The notes beneath the pieces are model-generated. The model saw only the letters and a list, made by a program, of their open reading frames with translations. It did no database searches and was not told where the DNA came from. Source: Acinetobacter sp. ANC 4204 (GTDB taxonomy: Bacteria; Pseudomonadota; Gammaproteobacteria; Pseudomonadales; Moraxellaceae). From it: DNA of 64,000 nt. Shown piece by piece: positions 21,227 to 28,220 of this stretch. The position numbers and the translations under genes are program-made. The stretch lies in NCBI RefSeq assembly GCF_002135205.1, contig NZ_NEFZ01000007.1:181845-245844 (forward strand). Reading direction: 5' to 3'. Position 1 is the stretch's first letter, and each line of letters opens with the position of its first letter.

Positions 21227-21343
21227 CTACTTACGCTTCTTCAGTTTTTTCTCTAAGGCTTTCAGCTTAGACTGATGCTTAGAAATCTTTTTTAAACGAG
21301 CTTTGATCTTCTGTTTTAATGTTTTCACAACATTATTCGACAT
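21227..21343 (-). CDS. Very short lysine-rich protein (38 residues)
   Basis: Begins M-S-N-N-V-V-K-T-L-K-Q-K and ends K-K-L-K-K-R-K. Almost half the residues are Lys or Arg and the heptad pattern suggests one long basic helix. Strong AGGAGG six bases upstream of the ATG and a hairpin after the stop argue that it is expressed. Possibly nucleic-acid or ribosome associated; no function is known to me. Confidence 0.75.
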   Translation of the reverse strand: MSNNVVKTLKQKIKARLKKISKHQSKLKALEKKLKKRK

Positions 21344-21425
21344 AGAGTCCTCCTGTTAGTCCAATTCCTTTTGCGTGATTCCTCCGTGCTGTGTTTTAAG
21401 ATAAATTCATTAAATCACGACAACT

Positions 21426-21575
21426 TTAACGTTGCTGATTTGGATTCTGTTGGTTTTGGTTCGGTTGTTTTTGCTGGCCTTGATTTGGCTGCTGTTGCTG
21501 TTGTTGCTGATCTGGCTTTTGTTGCGGTTGATTGGGTTGCTGTTGACGCTGCTGCTGATTTTGTTGATTAGCCAC
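21426..21575 (-). CDS. Glutamine/asparagine/proline-rich microprotein (49 residues)
   Basis: Starts at GTG 21575, chosen because AAGGAG lies 8 bases upstream; the longer ATG reading (21614) has no such site. After M-A-N-Q-Q-N the protein is nearly all Q, N, P with K and R scattered, and a run of seven Q. Low-complexity, probably disordered. Small Q-rich proteins of this kind seem recurrent in Acinetobacter, but I know of no function. Confidence 0.65.
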   Translation of the reverse strand: MANQQNQQQRQQQPNQPQQKPDQQQQQQQPNQGQQKQPNQNQQNPNQQR

Positions 21576-21862
21576 GAGACTACTCCTTTGATCATCTGCC
21601 GTAACATTCGACAAAGACCACCATACAACACTGGCTCAAAAACCCAAGCTATAAGCTGTATCAAAGTACTTCAATGTAATGACAATTCTAATTTCCCTTT
21701 ATAAATCAAACTATCGTGTTGTTAGACTGTACTTTCACTCACCTAAAGCACGAATGTCTTAACCTAGTCTTACATTGCAAACATATTTCAATAGCTATTT
21801 TCAACTTATAAAAAGAAAACCGCAACAAGTGCGAGTTTTCTTACAGTCTGTTCAATTAAGAC

Positions 21863-22327
21863 TTATTCCATATTGGCAATAATAGCCTCACCAAACTCTG
21901 AACAACGTAATAAGGTTGCATTCGGCATTAAACGCTCAAAATCATAAGTGACCGTTTTCGCCTCAATTTCTCCTGAAATACCTTTAATAATCAAATCTAC
22001 AGCTTCTACCCAACCCATATCCCGTAGCATCATTTCAGCAGAAAGAATAATAGAACCTGAATTGACTTTATCCTGACCAGCATATTTTGGTGCTGTTCCG
22101 TGCGTGGCTTCATAAACAGAAATCGCCCCACCAATATTCGCACCCAGCGCAATACCAATCCCTCCGACTTCAGCAGCCAGCGCATCAGAAATATAGTCAC
22201 CATTCAGGTTTAGAGTCGCAATCACTGAGTAATCTGCAGGACGCATTAAAATCTGTTGCAAGAACGCATCGGCAATCACATCTTTTATAATGATGTCTTT
22301 ACCATTTTTCGGGTTTTTAATTTTTAT
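21863..22327 (-). pseudogene. icd: 3' remnant of dimeric NADP-isocitrate dehydrogenase
   Basis: About 154 residues matching the C-terminal third of dimeric Icd, from I-K-I-K-N-P through the [23 protein letters not shown] and [10 protein letters not shown] blocks to a normal C-terminus and stop. A stop codon precedes I-K-I-K and the upstream two-thirds of the gene, including substrate-phosphate serine, is absent. Two highly conserved prolines are changed (G-I-A-L-G-A-N for G-I-A-P-G-A-N, V-N-S-G-S for V-N-P-G-S), as expected in a decaying copy. It abuts an integrase fragment on the other strand. Confidence 0.9.
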
Positions 22328-23273
22328 TCAAAGAGCGAATATCCCCACGTTTAAAGCTATCGCTAAAGAATACGTTCAAGAAAAGATGGAATATAAATCT
22401 GAGGACTATATTGCACGCTTTAACAACTCAATGGAAAAGGATGTCTACAAAGCCTTTGGCAATAAACCAATTAAAGACGTTAGCTCAGCAGATATCTTAT
22501 CCATTATGAAGAACACCGTTGAACGTGTATTAAACCAAGGAAAGCATGGTACAGGTGAATCTGCAGCTAACATTAATCGTAGATTTATTGGTTTAGTTAT
22601 GCGTTATGCAATTGTGACTCTTCGTGTTGAGAATGATCCCACCTATGCTGTAAGCGAAGCCATTGAGTCTCCTAAGATAGAACATGATCGACCATTCGAA
22701 AAGCATGAGAAGAATGCTCTACGAGAAAAGATTGACATTTATGGTGGTTCTACAACGGTCAAGAATGCATGTTTGGCAATGCTCTATTCTACGCTCAGAA
22801 CTGTTGAGATTAGAAAAATGGAATGGAACTTTGTGGACTTTAAAGAAAGGATTATCAAATTCCCAAAAGTTTCAAAACGCTTAAAACAAGAACGTACAAT
22901 GAAGAAAAATAGAATTCATATCGTTCCCATCTCTGATCAACTGCTTAATATCTTGAATGAACAGTATGCTTTTACTAAAGACCAAAAATATGTATTCCCT
23001 TCTCCACAAAAAAGAGACTGCATGATCTCTAGAACTACACTAAACAAGATGCTGACTTATATCGGCTTAAATCAAGTAACAGCTCATGACATCAGAGCTA
23101 CAGCATCAACCGAATTAAATAGCCTTCGCTACAATTCTGACTGGATCGAAACACAACTTGCACATGCTGAAGCAAATAAAACACGGGCAGCATACAATCA
23201 TGCCAAGTATTTAAATGATCGTAGAAAAATGCTACAAGATTGGGCTGATATTATTGATAGTTGGAATGCATAA
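22290..23273 (+). pseudogene. N-terminally truncated tyrosine recombinase (P4-type integrase)
   Basis: 327-codon frame whose catalytic domain looks intact: Arg in S-T-L-R-T-V-E-I-R, H-D-I-R, late L-A-H and the nucleophile region R-A-A-Y-N-H-A-K-Y-L-N-D-R-R. The usual N-terminal DUF4102 arm-binding domain (about 80-90 residues) is missing; homology starts at Q-R-A-N-I-P-T-F-K-A near codon 14, and the first 13 codons are simply antisense icd. No credible ribosome site. Probably inactive, left by a deletion joining icd to int. Confidence 0.8.
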
Positions 23274-23651
23274 ATTATGAAAGTATCACCCCCCTCATAC
23301 AGTTACCCTTTATGCTCGCGCAAGCAATGAAAGCTAAATCCACACCAGTAATTGACTGGGAGTTATGCGGAAATTGGGACAAGGATAGAAAATATTGGTC
23401 TATCATTTTATGCTTTCTTCAAAAATAAAAACGATAAACCAGAACTATTGATGGAGACTACAAACTGATGGAACCTAAAGCACAAACTAGATCACTTTTG
23501 AGAAAGCAGTTAAGATTAGACAGCTTATTTTAAGTAAATCCTAATTATCGATCTACTGAAGTACAGTAACTAAATTATGAGAGCCAATGTATAACCCTCA
23601 TTATTTAGTCTGCTGAATATAATATATTATATGGAATATTCTAATTTTAAA
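23274..23651. other. Intergenic remnant DNA in the island
   Basis: About 380 AT-rich bases between the integrase fragment and the TonB receptor. Only very short frames, for example about 33 codons from 23328, without ribosome sites. Nothing recognisable; likely decayed mobile DNA. Confidence 0.5.
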
Positions 23652-25805
23652 TTACCACTTAACATTCAGTGACACCACACCATTTCTACCCTCGCCAATG
23701 CTCGCCCATGTACCACTTGATGCCCAATACTTTTTATTTAAAATATTATTCATATTGGCATTCAAAGTAGCATCATGCCCACCCAGATTAAATTGATATG
23801 CCAGTCCGCCATTGACTAAGATATATGATGGTATTTCTACTGTATTTGTATTAGCTGTATAAGAATCACCATTATATCTAACATTGCCATGTAAACTTAA
23901 GCCAGCAATACTATCTATTAAATACTCTCCATTTAAAGTACCAGTCCACTTTGCAACACCTGCTGGACGATTACCTATCAAAGCAATATTAGATGCACTA
24001 ACCTTATCAATCTCTGCATCCATATACATCATACCCGCACCAATTTTTAACTTAGATGTAGGTTTAAAATTGGTGTTAAGTTCAATGCCATTGTAATTCG
24101 TTATGCCATCTTGACTTAAATAATTATTTGCATCTGTGATAGTTGCAGCACGTTGAATTTTAAAGATAGCAGCTGTTGCAGAAAATAGATTTGCATCATA
24201 CTTAAGCCCTAATTCATATTGTTTACTAATCGTCGCATCTAAAACCTCTCCAGCATTCTTATAGGTTGAGCCTACAATCCCTCCATTCTCAAGACTCTCA
24301 ACATAACTCAAATACGTCGTACTATTTTTTGTTGGTTTATATATCAATGCAAAAGTAGGTGTAGTTGCTTTTGTGCTATACCCCGAATTTGATGCTGGAT
24401 TATAATCAAGATCCTCAGAATCGTAATACGTATAACGAGCACCTAAAATGGCTTGAAATTTATCATTAAAATTCAAAGTATCGCTTATAAATGCATAGGA
24501 TTGACTAATGTCAGAGCTTTTAGGTTTTAGTGAATAATCCTTAGGATGTGTAATTATATAATTCTGATTTTCAAAAATATTTCCAATATAGCCATCTGCT
24601 GTTAGACTACCATTCCAATAATAATTAGAATTTTGAACAGTGCTATTTGTATAACCTAAACCCGTGTTTAGTTCATGCTTAACACTACCTGTTGAAAAAT
24701 TCCCTGCAAGAACAATCTGATTAATAAAGCTTTTTTCAAGATATGCAAACTGATATAAACTTCCAGTGTAATCGCCTGATGTGTTGGTTAAATAATTAAA
24801 AACAAGATTGGATTGCTGTAGTTTACGCGTATATCCAACTTGATAATCAAGTGACCAATCTGGATCAAATTGCCAATTTATTGCTGTATTAGCGGTAAAT
24901 AACTTAGTCTTATAAAATGAATTATCGACGATTAACTTATCATAGTCATACGTAGCTTTAGGCAAACCATCTGTTAATTTACTTAAAGAAAATATTGGTG
25001 GTTCATGTTCAGTTTTCTTATCTTCATAAGAAATATTTGCTTTCCAGGTTAGGTTATCTGAGATTTTCTTATCTAAAGCTAATGATGCTATGAAACGATT
25101 TTGATCACTGCCATTATATGCTTCGCCTTTCTCCCCTCCAAGAGTAACCCTATAGTCCATATCAATAGCATCTACATGATCGCTATGATCAACCAAAACA
25201 TTAAATAATGTTGGATTACGGTAGCCAACCGTAATATCAGTTTCAGGATTTTCTTTAGCACGTTTTAATTGATAACTGATGGCACCACCTGGTGAGCCAA
25301 ACCCATACATAAATCCTGTTAACCCCTTCAGTACAGTAACACTATCGGCAAACTCTGCTGGGTAGTCACCACCCCAATTGAGACTCATCGGCATTCCATC
25401 AATATAAAAGTTTTTTACTCCTAAACCGCGAACTGATGTGCCCCACCAGTTAGTAGCTTTTGCTGCACTTTGACTATAGACAGCAGGATCATTAATAAAT
25501 ATTTGACCAACAGTATCAGCACCTCTTTTTTCTATATCGCTGCTATCGACCACTGTAATAGAAAATGGTGTATCTAAAATTGATTTGTTACCCAGCACAC
25601 CAGTTTGTGTTTTTTTACTTAAATTAGAAGTCGATTCCTGAGCTTTTAAATTAATGACAGGTAAGGTCTCAGGAGAATTGTTATCTTGAACTGTATCAAT
25701 CGTATTCTGTTCGGCAAAAGATGGATGTATAAAACAAATATTTGTAATTAATATTATTGAGTAAGCTAAAGGCTTCATTTTCATTTTTGAATTATTCACG
25801 ATCAA
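23652..25805 (-). CDS. TonB-dependent siderophore receptor
   Basis: 717 residues as read from TTG 25805 (AAAGG upstream); GTG 25799 or ATG 25784, which begins a typical signal peptide M-K-M-K-P-L-A-Y-S, are alternatives. Signal peptide ends at F-A-E. Plug domain (about 70-190) with T-P-F-S-I-T-V-V, R-G-L-G-V-K-N-F-Y-I-D-G and G-S-P-G-G-A-I-S-Y; the rest is a beta-barrel ending in the outer-membrane signature V-S-L-N-V-K-W. FhuA/FoxA-like branch. A Fur box lies about 80 bp upstream. Inside the accessory island, so probably acquired. Confidence 0.92.
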   Translation of the reverse strand: MIVNNSKMKMKPLAYSIILITNICFIHPSFAEQNTIDTVQDNNSPETLPVINLKAQESTSNLSKKTQTGVLGNKSILDTPFSITVVDSSDIEKRGADTVGQIFINDPAVYSQSAAKATNWWGTSVRGLGVKNFYIDGMPMSLNWGGDYPAEFADSVTVLKGLTGFMYGFGSPGGAISYQLKRAKENPETDITVGYRNPTLFNVLVDHSDHVDAIDMDYRVTLGGEKGEAYNGSDQNRFIASLALDKKISDNLTWKANISYEDKKTEHEPPIFSLSKLTDGLPKATYDYDKLIVDNSFYKTKLFTANTAINWQFDPDWSLDYQVGYTRKLQQSNLVFNYLTNTSGDYTGSLYQFAYLEKSFINQIVLAGNFSTGSVKHELNTGLGYTNSTVQNSNYYWNGSLTADGYIGNIFENQNYIITHPKDYSLKPKSSDISQSYAFISDTLNFNDKFQAILGARYTYYDSEDLDYNPASNSGYSTKATTPTFALIYKPTKNSTTYLSYVESLENGGIVGSTYKNAGEVLDATISKQYELGLKYDANLFSATAAIFKIQRAATITDANNYLSQDGITNYNGIELNTNFKPTSKLKIGAGMMYMDAEIDKVSASNIALIGNRPAGVAKWTGTLNGEYLIDSIAGLSLHGNVRYNGDSYTANTNTVEIPSYILVNGGLAYQFNLGGHDATLNANMNNILNKKYWASSGTWASIGEGRNGVVSLNVKW

Positions 25806-25881
25806 TATTTACCTTTTGTGTCCATTGGAGAGATTTGACTACCTAATTGCCGCATGTATAGTACAAAAACAAACACCAAAC

Positions 25882-25900
25882 GTAAATGATTTTTATTCTC
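25882..25900 (-). promoter_or_regulatory. Putative Fur box
   Basis: On the minus strand GAGAATAAAAATCATTTAC matches the 19-bp Fur consensus at 14 positions. It precedes the TonB-dependent receptor gene, giving iron-repressed expression. Confidence 0.6.
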
Positions 25901-25950
25901 ATTTTATAATTAATACAGCCTCCTAAGCCGAATCAAAAATGAGAGACTGG

Positions 25951-25975
25951 AAGCCCTCACTTGAGAGCTTTTTTT
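25951..25975 (+). terminator. Orphan terminator-like hairpin
   Basis: AAGC-x-CTCA / TGAG-x-GCTT stem with one mismatch followed by seven Ts. No plus-strand gene lies upstream of it, so it is probably the tail of a lost gene. Confidence 0.45.
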
Positions 25976-26069
25976 ACAACTATAGAAATCACCAAAAAAT
26001 ACGTTCAAGCCCACTAAGCACTAGAACATATATAACTAAGACATTGATACTTATATTAAAGTTTCAAGA

Positions 26070-26097
26070 GTTTCATATAAGTGCTATTATGTTAAAT
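26070..26097 (+). other. dif-like XerC/XerD site (pdif site 0)
   Basis: 28 bp in the 11-6-11 layout: XerC arm GTTTCATATAA, spacer GTGCTA, XerD arm TTATGTTAAAT. The XerD arm is identical to the consensus shared with E. coli dif; the XerC arm differs at two positions from the ATTTCGTATAA seen at the site at 27469. Orientation C to D on the plus strand. Its XerD arm supplies the stop codon of the minus-strand gene at 26087. Confidence 0.75.
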
Positions 26098-26581
26098 GGG
26101 GCTTCAAAAGCCACTCATGAATTACATTAATTTGATGTTGTATAGCATCTATTAAATGAGGCGAATTTTCGATTGTCCATGTTTCATCGCACCAGTCACA
26201 AGCATCATAGAGGTCACCTATCCATTCCGGATAGTAAGCTATGCTATTTTTAAGTCCTCGTGGAGCATCAAGGAATCCACTTTCTAAATTACTAAAAATT
26301 GTACATAGTTTAAGAGGGCTTAAATTACCATTTTTATAGTCAGCTAAAACATCTAAAAAGAAATTAGCTGCCATTATTTCAGCCTCTAAACAATTAGATG
26401 AAAATTCAGAATCTTTTGCCTGTATTACATTAAGTAATAGTGGTTCATAGTTAGGATATAACTCTAGTAGTTCAACAGGAATACTTTCATTTTTATCAAC
26501 GTATTCAATTAATTTTTTTATCGTTTCTGAGTGAGAATATTCTCCATAATAAAGTTCTATATATAACGCTTTTAATGTCAT
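26087..26581 (-). CDS. Unknown acidic protein in a pdif module
   Basis: 164 residues, no signal peptide or membrane helix, acidic, with clustered aromatic and cysteine residues near the end (Y-D-A-C-D-W-C-D-E-T-W). I do not recognise it; the size and composition recall small immunity proteins, but no toxin gene is adjacent, so this is only a thought. ATG with GGA about 9 bases upstream. It lies between inverted dif-like sites (26070 and 26615), the standard layout of a pdif module, and its TAA stop is made by the XerD arm of the first. Confidence 0.75.
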   Translation of the reverse strand: MTLKALYIELYYGEYSHSETIKKLIEYVDKNESIPVELLELYPNYEPLLLNVIQAKDSEFSSNCLEAEIMAANFFLDVLADYKNGNLSPLKLCTIFSNLESGFLDAPRGLKNSIAYYPEWIGDLYDACDWCDETWTIENSPHLIDAIQHQINVIHEWLLKPHLT

Positions 26582-26614
26582 TGATTAGTCCAAATGATTC
26601 TTTATTTTCTCTAA

Positions 26615-26641
26615 AATTAGCATAATACACTGATACGAAAT
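26615..26641 (-). other. dif-like XerC/XerD site with shortened spacer (pdif site 1)
   Basis: Read on the minus strand: XerC arm ATTTCGTATCA, spacer GTGTA, XerD arm TTATGCTAATT. The arms match but the total is 27 bp because the spacer has five bases instead of six, so activity may be impaired. Similarity to the site at 27469 extends into the flank (CTAAAATTA). Confidence 0.6.
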
Positions 26642-26642
26642 T

Positions 26643-26671
26643 AAAAATGGGAGCTAAAAGCTCCCATTTTT
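26643..26671. terminator. Strong bidirectional hairpin, orphan
   Basis: Perfect 13-bp stem AAAAATGGGAGCT / AGCTCCCATTTTT with loop AAA. It is not downstream of any intact gene: the flanking genes at 26581 and 26775 both start away from it. It may insulate the two modules. Confidence 0.75.
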
Positions 26672-26691
26672 AGATTCTAGGTGAACATAAG
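26671..26691 (+). repeat. 21-bp direct repeat, copy 1
   Basis: Identical to 27928-27948; begins TAGATTCTAGG and ends ACATAAG. Copy 2 is the beginning of an AlpA-like remnant, so this is probably a scrap of the same gene duplicated or split by rearrangement. Confidence 0.7.
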
Positions 26692-26774
26692 TTAAATACA
26701 TTCAAATTTCCATTCTTATAAAGTATTATTAATAATCTAACGAATTAAATATTATTTCGATTCAAAGGCAGAAA

Positions 26775-27458
26775 ATGAAATTTTTCAAACTTATCGCTAT
26801 TACTTTTGGGTTGGTCTTTTCCATAGAAATCTTAGCGAATCCAACGTTCTCAGATGATTTATTAAGAGAAGCTGAAAATGGTGATGTGTTGGCACAATAT
26901 AACCTTGGATGGATGTATGACAATGGTGAAGGTGTTATACAGAATTATGAAAAAGCATTTGAGTGGTATAGCAGGGCAGCTAATCAAGGGTTTGCAATGG
27001 CACAGTATAATCTTGGACTGCTGTATCAGAATGGTCAAGGTGTAGAAAAAGATGATCAAAAAGCATTTGGACTATACAGTTTAGTAGCTAATCAAGGATT
27101 TGCGATGGCACAAAATACCCTTGGGTTGATGTATTATCGCGGTCAGGGTGTAGCGCAAGATAATAAAAAGGCATTTGAGTGGTATGAAAAATCAGCTATA
27201 CAGGGAGATGATCTAGCACAGACTAACCTTGCCTTGATGTATGACAATGGCGAAGGTGTTGTACAAAATTATGAAAAAGCATTTGAATGGTATAGCAAGG
27301 CGGCTAATCAAGGTAATGCTCAGGCACAGTATAATCTTGGATCACTGTATCAGAATGGTCAAGGTATAGGAAAAGATGATAAAAAGGCACTTGAGTGGTA
27401 TAGAAAAGCCACTAATAATGGGCACTCACAAGCGAAATTAGTGCTTGCAGAACTTTAA
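26775..27458 (+). CDS. Sel1-repeat (SLR) protein, secreted
   Basis: 227 residues: signal peptide ending I-L-A-N near residue 22, then five Sel1/TPR-like repeats of 36 residues built on A-Q-x-x-L-G-x-x-Y-x-x-G-x-G-V, and a short cap. Repeats 1 and 4 are nearly identical (M-Y-D-N-G-E-G-V then Q-N-Y-E-K-A-F-E-W-Y-S), showing internal duplication. AAGG 7 bases upstream of the ATG. SLR proteins are scaffolds for protein contacts; SLR genes are known cargo of Acinetobacter pdif modules, and dif-like sites flank this one (26615, 27469). Confidence 0.88.
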   Translation: MKFFKLIAITFGLVFSIEILANPTFSDDLLREAENGDVLAQYNLGWMYDNGEGVIQNYEKAFEWYSRAANQGFAMAQYNLGLLYQNGQGVEKDDQKAFGLYSLVANQGFAMAQNTLGLMYYRGQGVAQDNKKAFEWYEKSAIQGDDLAQTNLALMYDNGEGVVQNYEKAFEWYSKAANQGNAQAQYNLGSLYQNGQGIGKDDKKALEWYRKATNNGHSQAKLVLAEL

Positions 27459-27468
27459 GTTATTCTAA

Positions 27469-27496
27469 AATTAACATAATGCACGTTATACGAAAT
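27469..27496 (-). other. dif-like XerC/XerD site (pdif site 2)
   Basis: Read on the minus strand: XerC arm ATTTCGTATAA, spacer CGTGCA, XerD arm TTATGTTAATT, exactly 28 bp in 11-6-11 form. These are the arm sequences I associate with Acinetobacter plasmid pdif sites. It lies 11 bp past the Sel1-repeat stop codon and points the same way as site 1, opposite to site 0. Confidence 0.8.
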
Positions 27497-27515
27497 AAAA
27501 AAGGAAGGAAAGGCT

Positions 27516-27686
27516 GTGGGAGATTTTTTAATATTTATTGGACTAATCATCAGTATTGTAGGGACGTTTATTGGTCCTCATGTATTTCGTGAAAAAGTAA
27601 ATAATCATATGGATGCAAAGGCAGCAAGCTTCTTAGGAATGTTACCTGGTGTCTTAGTTATGTTTGTTGGTTCTTTCTTTAAATAA
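27516..27686 (+). CDS. Small membrane protein (56 residues)
   Basis: GTG start with A/G-rich GGAAGGAAAGG just upstream. Two hydrophobic segments (L-I-F-I-G-L-I-I-S-I-V-G near residue 5 and F-L-G-M-L-P-G-V-L-V-M-F-V-G near residue 40) joined by a charged loop. Not recognised. Begins 20 bp after dif-like site 2, so it may be the first gene of another module. Confidence 0.6.
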   Translation: MGDFLIFIGLIISIVGTFIGPHVFREKVNNHMDAKAASFLGMLPGVLVMFVGSFFK

Positions 27687-27927
27687 AAACCCTATAGCCA
27701 TCAAGTATATCTTTAGAGTGAATAGCCACCGATTTTGTAGACACCTTTTAGTTAGTGGTTGGACTACCACCACTCTCCTAGACAAACTTAGTCTATTCTT
27801 AAGACCTTTTTAGTAGGAAGCTATGTATTCATAGCTAGGTTCATGGACCAAATATTTTATAAATTGTTGTTTTAGCAACCTAAGTATTTAAATTTATTGT
27901 TTATTAAAAATAAATTTAATTGTGAAC
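27687..27927. other. Gene-free stretch in the island
   Basis: No frame with a ribosome site. Contains a short inverted pair around 27755-27776 (AGTGGT / ACCACT) and otherwise nothing recognised. Confidence 0.4.
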
Positions 27928-27948
27928 TAGATTCTAGGTGAACATAAG
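27928..27948 (+). repeat. 21-bp direct repeat, copy 2
   Basis: Identical to 26671-26691, about 1.26 kb away, bracketing the Sel1-repeat gene and the small membrane protein gene. Here it forms the start of the AlpA-like pseudogene. Confidence 0.7.
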
Positions 27949-28083
27949 CAGCTGTTAGCTATTGGAAAAGATAAGTTTTACAACATGGTTAATGCAGGAG
28001 ATATCCAGCAACCAGTTAGACTCTCTAATAAGGATGTGTTCTAGTATTCCTCCTACGTTAAGAATAAAGTTGAGGAGCATAAG
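27931..28083 (+). pseudogene. AlpA-like phage regulator remnant
   Basis: The frame reads I-L-G-E-H-K-Q-L-L-A-I-G-K-D-K-F-Y-N-M-V-N-A-G-D-I, the helix-turn-helix of AlpA-type regulators/excisionases, then P-V-R-L-S and V-E-E-H-K. An in-frame TAG (28042-28044) replaces the conserved tryptophan codon, and the 5' end is missing (TAG at the boundary, no start). Such genes accompany P4-type integrases, so it belongs with the integrase remnant. Confidence 0.65.
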
Positions 28084-28101
28084 CCTAAATCTGATATAGT
28101 A

Positions 28102-28127
28102 GCCCACAATTTAGTGGGCATTTTATT
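28102..28127 (+). terminator. Rho-independent terminator
   Basis: Stem GCCCAC / GTGGGC with loop AATTTA followed by a T-rich tract; just past the AlpA-like remnant. Confidence 0.7.
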
Positions 28128-28220
28128 CCTAATTTTCACCCTACCTCATCCAAAACGGGTACTTAAACGGGTAATCAGGAAACCACATCAGAATTAATTG
28201 ATATATTTTAGTAGGTTATA

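Noticed and set aside
21410..21704. Overlapping frames of 84 and 90 codons on both strands over the Q-rich gene
   Set aside because: They arise from the CAA/CAG-rich composition; only the GTG frame with AAGGAG fits.
26070..27496. One of the dif-like sites being the chromosomal dif
   Set aside because: Three diverged copies with plasmid-like arms around accessory genes fit pdif better; replication-terminus evidence cannot be judged from this window.
27720..27790. Possible insertion-sequence end
   Set aside because: Some motifs recall IS3-type termini, but there is no transposase fragment or matching second end.
22290..28220. Intact prophage
   Set aside because: Only a headless integrase and a broken AlpA-like gene are present; no structural, replication or lysis genes.
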